Below, piece after piece: positions 45,948 to 53,491 of a stretch of DNA of 64,000 bases. Source of the DNA: HXMU1420-13 sp034669965 (GTDB taxonomy: Bacteria; Bacteroidota; Rhodothermia; Balneolales; Balneolaceae); assembly GCA_034669965.1 (NCBI GenBank), contig JAXMOK010000010.1, forward strand, positions 1 to 64,000. The letters are read 5' to 3'. Every line of letters starts with the position of its first letter. Position 1 is the first letter of the stretch. The translations under genes and the position numbers were made by a program. Below the pieces are notes generated by a model. That model saw only the letters and a program-made list of their open reading frames with translations, had not been told where the DNA came from and made no database searches.

Positions 45948-46829
45948 TTATTCAACATTTTGTACTTGCTCGCGGATCTGCTCCAGCATCTCTTTCGCCT
46001 TTACTACATGATGCGCGATTTCAGAATCATTCGCTTTTGAACCAATAGTGTTTAGCTCGCGATTGATCTCCTGGGTGAGGAAATTGAGTCGGCGGCCGGC
46101 AGGTTCTGGCTGTTCAATTGCCTCCACAAAAAACTTAAGGTGAGCGCGTAACCGCACTGTTTCTTCAGTGATGTCCATCTTATCTGCAAGAATAGCCACT
46201 TCCATTTCGAGGCGTTCCTCATCGATATTTTCATCGTCTACCAATTGCTTGATGCGTTCGTGGAGCTTATCGCGAACGTCTTTGGCCCGTCCGTCTGTAA
46301 TGGTTAAAATCTCATTAACAGTTTCATCTATATTTGCGATTCTTGAGAGTAAATCGCTACGAAGCTGCCCGCCTTCCTGATTTCTCATTTGCATCAGATT
46401 GCCGATTGCATTGTGTGCCGCTTCATTAACCAGTTTCCATTTCTGGTTGATAGATTCCTCATCATCTTGCTGCGAGACAAACACATCCCCAAAATTTAGA
46501 ATGCTTTTTATGCTGATGGGCTCTTCCACTCCGGCCGCAGTTCTAACTTCGTTAAGTACGCGAGCATAAGTTCGCACTTTGTTTTCATCAACTTTGATGT
46601 TAGGCTCGGTATTATCTTGTTGAGTGAGGTTTACCGAAACATTTAATTTACCTCGGTTTACACTCTTTTGAAACAGCTCTTTAAGCGCCAGTTCTTTGTG
46701 TTGTAATACTTGTGGCAATCGGATGCTCACATCTAAATATCGGCTATTCAGTGTTTTTATTTCGACTGTAGCGTTGAGGCCGTTTCCAGCAGCCTCACCT
46801 CGCCCAAAGCCGGTCATTGAGATAATCAT
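45948..46829 (-). CDS. yicC: YicC family endoribonuclease
   Basis: A 293-residue protein of the YicC/YloC family, shown in other bacteria to be an endoribonuclease. The N-terminal hallmark is SMTGFGRGEA, then IKTLNSRYLDVSIRLPQ. The C-terminal DUF1732 has EEVRLRAHLKFF-like residues (ETVRLRAHLKFFVEAI), GRRLNFLTQEINRELNTIGSKANDSEI. First gene of the gmk-rpoZ-coaBC unit, divergent from the carbamoyltransferase gene. Confidence 0.92.
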   Translation of the reverse strand: MIISMTGFGRGEAAGNGLNATVEIKTLNSRYLDVSIRLPQVLQHKELALKELFQKSVNRGKLNVSVNLTQQDNTEPNIKVDENKVRTYARVLNEVRTAAGVEEPISIKSILNFGDVFVSQQDDEESINQKWKLVNEAAHNAIGNLMQMRNQEGGQLRSDLLSRIANIDETVNEILTITDGRAKDVRDKLHERIKQLVDDENIDEERLEMEVAILADKMDITEETVRLRAHLKFFVEAIEQPEPAGRRLNFLTQEINRELNTIGSKANDSEIAHHVVKAKEMLEQIREQVQNVE

Positions 46830-46901
46830 GTAGCTAGATTGATGGTGATGAAAAGTGTGGGCTTAAGGTAAGGAACTAACTTAGTAATAAAAACAAAGTG
46901 G

Positions 46902-46931
46902 TTGGCAGAAGTTCGGGTTTTACTATCTTTG
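46902..46931 (+). promoter_or_regulatory. Promoter of the carbamoyltransferase cassette
   Basis: TTGG (46902-46905) as -33 and TATCTTTG (46924-46931) as -7 box, 18 bases apart, match the Bacteroidetes sigma-A pattern TTTG-N(about 19)-TAnnTTTG. Transcription would begin about 46938, leaving a short leader before ATG 46950. This shows that the longer frame start at 46902 is not the real start. Confidence 0.65.
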
Positions 46932-46949
46932 AGCAACTTCATCTACTCC

Positions 46950-48794
46950 ATGAACATTTTAGGAATTTCGGCATTTTATCACGATTCGGCAGCTTGTTTA
47001 GTGCAAAATGGACGCATTATCGCCGCAGCTCAAGAAGAGCGATTCTCTCGCAAAAAACACGATCCCGATTTTCCGGTTGAAGCAACCAAATACTGTCTGG
47101 ATTTAGTCGGATTGACCATCGACGAGCTAGATGCCATCGTATTCTACGATAAGCCTTTTCTCAAATTTGAGCGTCTGCTGGAAACATATTTGTCGTTTGC
47201 TCCCAAAGGCGTTCGTTCGTTTATCACTGCCATGCCGGTTTGGCTAAAAGAGAAAATGTTTTTGAAAAAACTCATTTACGATGAGTTAAAAAAAGTAGAT
47301 GAATACACCAAATCAGAGGTGAACTTACTTTTTCCGGAGCATCATCTTAGTCACGCAGCGAGTGCGTTTTATCCTTCTCCATTTCAGGATGCTGCGATTT
47401 TAACGATTGATGGAGTTGGGGAATGGGCAACGGCTACAATCTGCCACGGAAAAGACAAGGAAATCAAGTTATTAAGAGAATTGAAGTTCCCGCATTCTTT
47501 GGGATTACTCTATTCCGCGTTCACCTATTTTCTCGGCTTCAAAGTGAATTCGGGAGAGTATAAACTCATGGGCTTGGCGCCGTACGGAAATCCCGAATCG
47601 GAACTAGTGACAGAATACATCGAAAAAATAAAATCAACCTTAGTGGATATTCGGGATGATGGCTCGATTTGGCTCAATCAGGAGTATTTTAGCTATGCAA
47701 CCGGACTTCGAATGACCAATGAGCGCAAATGGGAAGAGTTGTTTGGTTTTGCTCGTCGGGAAGGTGAAGGAGAATTGCTCCAACACGAGGCTGATTTGGC
47801 GCTTGCCATCCAAAAAGTGACTGAAGAAGTTGTGCTGAAAATGGCTGCCCACGCCAGAGAATTAACGGGATCTGAAAATATCTGCCTGGCAGGCGGTGTA
47901 GCATTGAATTGTGTGGCGAACGGGAAGCTTCAAAACGAGAAAATATTTAAGAACTTGTACATCCAACCTGCTGCCGGGGATGCCGGTGGAGCAGTTGGAG
48001 CCGCTCTTGCTGCGCATCATTTATATTTTGATGCAGACAGAACGCCGGAATCGCCCGACTCGATGCAAGGCTCTTATCTTGGGCCGGAATTTCTCCCCTT
48101 TGACATTGAGCGTGCATTAAGAAAATACCGTCCCGTTTATAAGCACTTTGAAGACGATGAATTATTCGATAAAACGGCTGAGTTACTAGATCAAGGCAAC
48201 GTGATTGGCTGGTTTCAGGACAGGATGGAATTTGGTCCGCGAGCATTAGGTGGTCGAAGTATCATCGCGGATCCCCGGCGTGTAGATATGCAAAAAAAAC
48301 TCAATCTGAAGATCAAATACAGGGAGTCGTTCCGACCGTTTGCACCTTCTGTGTTGGCAGAAGATGCGGATCAGTATTTTGAGATGAATTCGGTTTCACC
48401 ATATATGTTATTGGTGCAGCCGGTGGTTGAGGAAAGGAGAAATGAATTGCCCGCTGGATATCATGAAATGCCACTTCGTGAGAAATTAGCGGTTGAGCGC
48501 TCAGATTTACCAGCAATCACACACATCGACTTTTCGGCTCGGGTTCAAACAGTGCACAAGGAAACGAATCCGAGATATTGGAATATGATCAACGCTTTTA
48601 AACAGCGAACCGGCTTCGGATTGGTGGTAAACACGAGTTTTAATGTACGTGGAGAGCCGATTGTTTGTGCACCGGAAGATGCCTATCGTTGTTTTATGAA
48701 TACCGAGATGGATTATCTGGTGATGGGGAATTATGTTTACGCGAAAGCAGATCAACCCGAATGGGCAAAGAAATTAGAATTTGAGAAGGATTAA
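46950..48794 (+). CDS. Carbamoyltransferase (NodU/SxtI-like)
   Basis: A 614-residue O-carbamoyltransferase transferring carbamoyl from carbamoyl phosphate to a hydroxyl group through carbamoyl-AMP. The N-terminus NILGISAFYHDSAACLVQNG and the metal-binding HHLSHAASAFYPSPF are family hallmarks. Also present are LTIDGVGEWATA, GGVALNCVANGKL and the C-terminal FGPRALGGRSIIADPR, ETNPRYWNMI and NTSFNVRGEPIV. Start ATG 46950 is fixed by the promoter and by homology. It heads a cassette with a DUF5989-type peptide and an SxtJ-type membrane protein. Acceptor unknown; a surface sugar or lipid is a reasonable guess. Confidence 0.9.
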   Translation: MNILGISAFYHDSAACLVQNGRIIAAAQEERFSRKKHDPDFPVEATKYCLDLVGLTIDELDAIVFYDKPFLKFERLLETYLSFAPKGVRSFITAMPVWLKEKMFLKKLIYDELKKVDEYTKSEVNLLFPEHHLSHAASAFYPSPFQDAAILTIDGVGEWATATICHGKDKEIKLLRELKFPHSLGLLYSAFTYFLGFKVNSGEYKLMGLAPYGNPESELVTEYIEKIKSTLVDIRDDGSIWLNQEYFSYATGLRMTNERKWEELFGFARREGEGELLQHEADLALAIQKVTEEVVLKMAAHARELTGSENICLAGGVALNCVANGKLQNEKIFKNLYIQPAAGDAGGAVGAALAAHHLYFDADRTPESPDSMQGSYLGPEFLPFDIERALRKYRPVYKHFEDDELFDKTAELLDQGNVIGWFQDRMEFGPRALGGRSIIADPRRVDMQKKLNLKIKYRESFRPFAPSVLAEDADQYFEMNSVSPYMLLVQPVVEERRNELPAGYHEMPLREKLAVERSDLPAITHIDFSARVQTVHKETNPRYWNMINAFKQRTGFGLVVNTSFNVRGEPIVCAPEDAYRCFMNTEMDYLVMGNYVYAKADQPEWAKKLEFEKD

Positions 48795-48798
48795 TCGC

Positions 48799-48830
48799 CA
48801 CTAAAGCACAAAAAGGTTTGTGTATTAGTG
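48799..48830. repeat. Inverted repeat after the carbamoyltransferase gene
   Basis: CACTAAAGCACAAA and TTTGTGTATTAGTG face each other across AAGG, a nearly perfect 14-base arm pair. Its style (CAC...GCACAAA) resembles the imperfect palindrome between sdhA and sdhB. No T-run follows, so it is more likely a dispersed palindromic element than a terminator. Confidence 0.55.
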
Positions 48831-48844
48831 ACAAAATAAGAACT

Positions 48845-48994
48845 ATGGATTTACTGAAAGACTTATGGGGCTTTATGAAAGAGCGGAAGAAATTCTGGCT
48901 GGCCCCGGTAATTGTAGTGTTATTGCTACTTGGCTTTTTAATCGTAATTGGTGGCGGATCGTCCATCGCGCCATTTATTTACACCTTATTTTAA
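48845..48994 (+). CDS. DUF5989/SxtK-like small membrane protein (49 aa)
   Basis: ATG 48845 opens a 49-residue frame ending TAA 48994. It reads MDLLKDLWGFMKERKKFWL, a single membrane helix (APVIVVLLLLGFLIVIGGG) and the ending SSIAPFIYTLF. This matches the DUF5989 family as I know it, small proteins found beside carbamoyltransferases. It lies 50 bases after the carbamoyltransferase and 6 before the SxtJ-like gene. Too short for ordinary gene calling, but conserved in character and context. Role unknown; probably a membrane partner of the carbamoyltransferase. Confidence 0.85.
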   Translation: MDLLKDLWGFMKERKKFWLAPVIVVLLLLGFLIVIGGGSSIAPFIYTLF

Positions 48995-49000
48995 GCGCTG

Positions 49001-49390
49001 ATGCTCCCCAATCGTGATATAGAATTCGTTCGTAACGATCCAGAGACAGCCAAAACACAACTCGTAATAGTAGTTGGGATTTTACTGCTGGCTGCTATTT
49101 TTGATGACGAGCATGTAGCCTATTTTTCGTTATTCTTAGGCTTGCTGATGCTGGTCATCCCGCCGGCCGGAAATTGGATTGTTTGGGGTTGGTATAAACT
49201 GGCTTTAATCTTATCCCGAATCGTAAATCCCATTGTTCTAGGGCTGCTCTATTTTCTATTCATCACGCCCATCGCTTTGATGTTTCGTCTGTTTGGAAAT
49301 GATCCGCTTGACCTCAAAAAACCGAGAGGCAGCGTGTTCGATTATCACGAGAAGACATATTCTAAAAAAGATCTGGAAAAACCGTGGTGA
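49001..49390 (+). CDS. SxtJ-family membrane protein
   Basis: A 129-residue protein with three or four membrane helices (LVIVVGILLLAAIF, YFSLFLGLLMLVIPPAG, WGWYKLALILSRIVNPIVLGLLYFLFITPIALMF) and a conserved cytoplasmic tail DPLDLKKPRGS...W. SxtJ was named from the saxitoxin cluster, where it sits by the carbamoyltransferase SxtI and SxtK. The same trio occurs here, but nothing else of a toxin pathway does. Third gene of the cassette, 6 bases after DUF5989. Confidence 0.85.
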   Translation: MLPNRDIEFVRNDPETAKTQLVIVVGILLLAAIFDDEHVAYFSLFLGLLMLVIPPAGNWIVWGWYKLALILSRIVNPIVLGLLYFLFITPIALMFRLFGNDPLDLKKPRGSVFDYHEKTYSKKDLEKPW

Positions 49391-49391
49391 G

Positions 49392-49412
49392 CCATTCGCC
49401 CTTGGCGAATGG
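49392..49412. terminator. Perfect hairpin between convergent genes
   Basis: CCATTCGCC-CTT-GGCGAATGG is a perfect 9-base stem with a 3-base loop, directly after the SxtJ-like stop and before the convergent MBL gene. There is no strong T-run, so it is either a bidirectional terminator or a short palindromic repeat. Confidence 0.5.
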
Positions 49413-49451
49413 AATTAGAAATGTTCAATTCTAAATTTTAAATGAAGGTCG

Positions 49452-50246
49452 TTACTTCTTCAAAGTGATGCTTTCGTTGGGTTGAGTGAAGAGAGTTGTA
49501 TTTGGAAAATAGGTGAGGATATCCTTTTCATAGTCTTCAAAATCCTTATAAAAAAGATGGGTAGCGATGATCTTATCAGCAGAAATCCACTGCGAGAATT
49601 TTGCGCTTGATTCTTCGCTCATTAGCATCCAAAAAGGTATAATCGCTAGGTCAAGATCTAAGGAGGCCAGCTCTGCTGCGTTGAAAGCTTCTTCAAACCA
49701 ATTAGTGTCGCCGATGTGCAGAATTTTGAAGCCGTTTATTTCAACTACAAAACCTACATTCTGAATTGAGTCAAATCGTCCCGGATTAACGTGATTCAAG
49801 TAAAATGAAGTGATTTTCACTCCATTTAGATTCACCGATTGCTTTTGATAAGTTGCCGTGGAAATCGGAATCAGCTGATCTTTTCCCTCATCTAACTCTG
49901 CAGCTGCTTGTTCACTACCTATGAACACAGAGTGCTCGTTCAATTCTAAAAACTGATTGATCAATGCTTCATCGAAATGATCTTGATGGAAATGAGTAGA
50001 CATTATTGCAGTTATTGGCGGGAATTCGCTGCCGTTGTTTGTGATGAGCGTTTGGGCGACTTCATCGCTTGGGAAGGTGTAGCTCTCTGCCCGATATTCG
50101 TCATGCAACCCATCGATCAATAAAGAATTGTTCGCATCAGAAATCAACACTCCCATATTTCCGATGTATTGAATAGTAATTTCACTTTGAGCGGATAGCG
50201 ATATACTCACCGTTAGACATGCCAATAAAGCGAACAAGCGTTTCAT
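49452..50246 (-). CDS. MBL-fold metallo-hydrolase, secreted
   Basis: A 264-residue protein with a signal peptide (LLACLTVSISLSAQ) and the metallo-beta-lactamase metal motif STHFHQDHFD (HxHxDH). Further His/Asp ligands lie in ILHIGDTNWFEE and ATHLFYKDFED. It resembles the UlaG/YycJ-like group of MBL hydrolases. Substrate unknown; periplasmic. Its start overlaps the stop of the upstream DinB-like gene in ATGA, indicating coupling. Confidence 0.8.
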   Translation of the reverse strand: MKRLFALLACLTVSISLSAQSEITIQYIGNMGVLISDANNSLLIDGLHDEYRAESYTFPSDEVAQTLITNNGSEFPPITAIMSTHFHQDHFDEALINQFLELNEHSVFIGSEQAAAELDEGKDQLIPISTATYQKQSVNLNGVKITSFYLNHVNPGRFDSIQNVGFVVEINGFKILHIGDTNWFEEAFNAAELASLDLDLAIIPFWMLMSEESSAKFSQWISADKIIATHLFYKDFEDYEKDILTYFPNTTLFTQPNESITLKK

Positions 50247-50683
50247 TTCGCCAACAATCTTCGATGGTAATTAATCTGACCCAAATGATAGGTCAAGTGA
50301 CCGTACAAATGCAGGATAAACCACTCGGTGGTGACTTCCCCAAAGGCTTTCACCGGAAAAATTTCATTGAGTTGTTCATCGGAGATAGTAGCCAGAGTAT
50401 CAGTAACAGCTTTTTCAGCGGCTTCCAGATCGTCGAGTAGTTCTTGTCGGCTTACTTTGCCGCTGAACTCAAAATCGCGATCTCGTTTGTAATTGGTACC
50501 TCCTAAAATTGCGCCGAAAAAGTGCTGGAGATTTCCTGAAATGTGCAAACTGAGATTACCGGCGCTGTTATTAATCCCATCGGCTGTAATCCAAAGTTGT
50601 TCTTCATCGGCATAGGCCGTGATTTCTTCTTTAACGTTAGTGAGTTCGCGTTGATAGAGGTGAGAGAGGTTTTTTGAAATCAT
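50243..50683 (-). CDS. DinB/DUF1572-like protein
   Basis: A 146-residue helical-bundle protein with the DinB-superfamily His pattern: SLHISGNLQHFFG and a C-terminal HLYGHLTYHLGQINYHRR. These histidines form a metal site in the family, where thiol transfer is one known role. Coupled to the MBL hydrolase by an ATGA overlap. Specific function unknown. Confidence 0.75.
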   Translation of the reverse strand: MISKNLSHLYQRELTNVKEEITAYADEEQLWITADGINNSAGNLSLHISGNLQHFFGAILGGTNYKRDRDFEFSGKVSRQELLDDLEAAEKAVTDTLATISDEQLNEIFPVKAFGEVTTEWFILHLYGHLTYHLGQINYHRRLLAK

Positions 50684-50749
50684 TGGGAGGTATTTTTAAT
50701 GAAGGACCATTTCATGAAATAGCCTTACGATTATTTGCCAAGACAGATA

Positions 50750-51211
50750 TTAGTCAGACGATTCCACTTCCTCAACTTTCTTCAAGCTCACTGCGTTGGT
50801 GCAATAGCGGAGTCCGGAAGGTTCTGGACCATCCGGGAAAATATGCCCGAGATGCGCATCGCAGGTGTTGCATAGGATTTCGACTCGAGTCATGCCGTGA
50901 GAGTGATCGGCCGAATAAGAAACCGCGTTTTCTTTTACAGGTTGTCCGAATGACGGCCAACCGGTTCCACTTTCAAACTTGGAGGCAGAATCAAAAAGAA
51001 GGGTACCACAGCAAATGCATTCGTACTTACCCGGCTCAAATCGACTGCACATTTCGTTCGAAAATGGTCGTTCGGTTCCTTTAAGTCGGGTTACCGCGTA
51101 TTCTTCTTCGGTGAGCTGAGTTTTCCATTCTTCCGGAGTTTTTTCCACTCGGCGATCCGGTTCAGGATTTCCATTCCGCGCAAATTTCAGTACATCGATC
51201 CACTTTAACAT
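50750..51211 (-). CDS. msrB: Peptide-methionine (R)-S-oxide reductase MsrB
   Basis: Reduces methionine-R-sulfoxide in proteins. The 153-residue protein has the zinc-binding pairs CICCG and CNTCDAHLGH, the conserved SGTGWPSF, and the catalytic Cys in RYCTNAVSL. No signal peptide, so cytoplasmic. Single gene in a minus-strand row with short gaps. Confidence 0.94.
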   Translation of the reverse strand: MLKWIDVLKFARNGNPEPDRRVEKTPEEWKTQLTEEEYAVTRLKGTERPFSNEMCSRFEPGKYECICCGTLLFDSASKFESGTGWPSFGQPVKENAVSYSADHSHGMTRVEILCNTCDAHLGHIFPDGPEPSGLRYCTNAVSLKKVEEVESSD

Positions 51212-51247
51212 ATTAGGTTCCTCACTCGCTCAAAATTGAGCACTTAG

Positions 51248-52135
51248 TTAAATTTCTACCGGACGGGCAATCATGATGCCGGTATTCTTAGAATTTGGTT
51301 TTAAAAAGGAAGAAATAGGTTCGTCAGAGATTTCAACTTTCAAATTTGATTGAGAAGCATGCAAAAGATGAAGCTTCCCGTTTTGCTCAACCAACACGCC
51401 AACATGCGCCACATCTAGTCCGCCAATACTCGTTGTTAACCCAATGATGTCGCCTGCTTTTAGCAGATGCTCGTACTCTGCGATCTTTTCTTTCGGGAGA
51501 TAAAAGTAATTTTTCGAATTGATTTCAGCTTCCTGCTGTTCGATCACAGAAACATAATCGGGATTTTGCTTTAGATGTTTGTAGCTATCCGGATTGGAGC
51601 TCATGAAACTCACTTTGTTCGGAAATGGAGCTCCAAAACTATCAGCAGGAGTGCTTACCAAATTGTTCGCCTGATTGTTGTAAATCCAATCGCTGAAGTA
51701 GTGTAAACGAGATGGATATTCATTTAATTCACCATCGCGATATCGAATCTTTTTAATCTCTTCGGCAAACTGCTCGAAGGTTTGATTTTCCGATTTCAAC
51801 GTTCGGGCAAGTGCCAATAAATTCTCAGCGTAGGTTGTGCAATCCAGCTCTCGCAAGTTTACAATCAGCTTTTCTTCTTCGTTTACTTCAAGGGTGTGTG
51901 CCACATATTCATTGCCGATGAAATACTTCCCGATTTCAGGAATTAAGGTGGCAATAGGTTGATCTGCTTCATCTTTGTACTTCACCAAAATATCAGCAAA
52001 AATGACTGCATCCTGTTCGGTGTAGCTGATTTCAGATAGTTCAGGCGAAGTGTTGTTACTCTCCTTTTGAGCCTGAGCACAAGCACTGAAAGAGATCAGT
52101 ATCAAAACAAAGAAATAAAAACTGAATCGTTTCAT
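51248..52135 (-). CDS. DUF1460 family lipoprotein (NlpC/P60-like amidase fold)
   Basis: A 295-residue lipoprotein (signal ends ISFSACAQA, lipobox Cys). The candidate catalytic Cys is in LDCTTYAENLLALAR and His in GLDVAHVGVLVEQ, followed by LLHAS, the usual Cys/His layout of NlpC/P60-type peptidases. The family is thought to cleave N-acetylmuramoyl-L-alanine or cell-wall peptide bonds. Lies 4 bases after glmM, consistent with cell-wall metabolism. Confidence 0.8.
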   Translation of the reverse strand: MKRFSFYFFVLILISFSACAQAQKESNNTSPELSEISYTEQDAVIFADILVKYKDEADQPIATLIPEIGKYFIGNEYVAHTLEVNEEEKLIVNLRELDCTTYAENLLALARTLKSENQTFEQFAEEIKKIRYRDGELNEYPSRLHYFSDWIYNNQANNLVSTPADSFGAPFPNKVSFMSSNPDSYKHLKQNPDYVSVIEQQEAEINSKNYFYLPKEKIAEYEHLLKAGDIIGLTTSIGGLDVAHVGVLVEQNGKLHLLHASQSNLKVEISDEPISSFLKPNSKNTGIMIARPVEI

Positions 52136-52139
52136 AGAA

Positions 52140-53486
52140 TCAAATTATTGAAGTTACTTTGGCAGCAAAAGCATTTGCAGCTTCCACCGACTTCCCTTCA
52201 GAGTACACCCGGATAATCGGCTCTGTATTGGATTTTCTAAGATGAACCCAACCTTCCTCAAAATCAACTTTTACGCCGTCGATTGTGATCGGATTTAAAC
52301 TCGAAAAATGCTCTTTTACTGTTTCCAGAACATCATCTGCATCTTTCCCGAGTTCGTCGAGCTGAATTTTATTTTTACTCATAAAATAGTTGGTGTAGCC
52401 GGCTCGAAGTTCCGAAGCTTTAACTTTTTGCTCGGCCAAATGTTGCAGCACACAGGCGATTCCAACCAAAGCATCGCGACCGTAATGCAAATCCGGAACG
52501 ATGATTCCACCACTGCCTTCGCCACCTACTACTGCGTTTACTTCTTGCATCTTCTTAACCACATTGATTTCTCCAACTTTCGAACGATGGCAAGTCTGTC
52601 CGAATTTTTTAGAGATGTCATCAGCAACACGCGAAGACGATAAATTCGTTGTGGTTGCACCAGCTTTTTTGGATAGGATAAAATCAAAAACGGTGGCTTG
52701 AGTGTATTCTTCACCAAATAGGATTCCTTGTTCGTCAACCAAGGCAAGTCGATCTGCATCGGGATCGGTAACTACGCCAATGTCTGCACCAGTTTGCTTT
52801 ACAAGATCGCAGATTTCGGTAAGATGCTCGGGCAGTGGCTCAGGATTATGCGGAAACAACCCGTTGGGCGTACAATGAATTTTGTGCACGGTTTCTACAC
52901 CAAGAGCTTCAAGTAGCTTCGGAACCGAAATTGAACCCGCTCCATTTACGGCATCCACAGCCACAGAAAGCTTCGCATTTCGAATCGTATTAACATCGAT
53001 AAATGGAAGTTTTAGAATTTCTTCGATGTGATAGTCAATCAGGGTTTCATCTTCGCATTCAACGCCAATTTTATCGAATTGCTGATAATTGAATTTGCCG
53101 GAATCGTTGATGCTGATCATCTCCGATCCTTGTTCGGCATCCATGAATTCACTGGTTCCGTTTAACAATTTCAGAGCATTCCATTCTGCAGGATTATGGC
53201 TCGCAGAAATGATGATTCCCCCGGCGGCATTATATTTCAAAACACCCATTGCTACCGTTGGTGTTGGCACAATCCCAACTCGCACAACATCGCAGCCTAC
53301 ACTTTTTAAAGTAGCGGCAACAATATCTTCGCAAAGCTTACCGGTTACTCTGCTATCACGACCTAAAACAACGGTTCCTCCGCCTGTCCATGTGCCGTAA
53401 GCGGCGGTGAAACGTGCTAAATTTTCGGGTGTTAAATCTGTGCCGAAAATCCCTCTGATTCCCGAAACTGATACCATTAAAGCCAT
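52140..53486 (-). CDS. glmM: Phosphoglucosamine mutase GlmM
   Basis: Converts glucosamine-6-phosphate to glucosamine-1-phosphate for peptidoglycan and LPS precursors. The 448-residue protein has the phosphoserine loop IIISASHNPAEWN, the metal loop TDPDADRLALVD, the sugar-binding GGEGSGGIIVPD and the C-terminal phosphate-binding RKSNTEPIIRVYSE. Identification as GlmM rather than a related phosphohexomutase rests on this set of motifs and the length. Confidence 0.88.
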   Translation of the reverse strand: MALMVSVSGIRGIFGTDLTPENLARFTAAYGTWTGGGTVVLGRDSRVTGKLCEDIVAATLKSVGCDVVRVGIVPTPTVAMGVLKYNAAGGIIISASHNPAEWNALKLLNGTSEFMDAEQGSEMISINDSGKFNYQQFDKIGVECEDETLIDYHIEEILKLPFIDVNTIRNAKLSVAVDAVNGAGSISVPKLLEALGVETVHKIHCTPNGLFPHNPEPLPEHLTEICDLVKQTGADIGVVTDPDADRLALVDEQGILFGEEYTQATVFDFILSKKAGATTTNLSSSRVADDISKKFGQTCHRSKVGEINVVKKMQEVNAVVGGEGSGGIIVPDLHYGRDALVGIACVLQHLAEQKVKASELRAGYTNYFMSKNKIQLDELGKDADDVLETVKEHFSSLNPITIDGVKVDFEEGWVHLRKSNTEPIIRVYSEGKSVEAANAFAAKVTSII

Positions 53487-53491
53487 AATTA

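Noticed and set aside
46902..46949. Upstream TTG start of the carbamoyltransferase
   Set aside because: It coincides with the -33 box of the predicted promoter, and the family N-terminus begins at 46950.
46950..49390. Saxitoxin-like biosynthetic cluster
   Set aside because: Only the carbamoyltransferase trio is present; no polyketide-like SxtA, amidinotransferase or tailoring genes.
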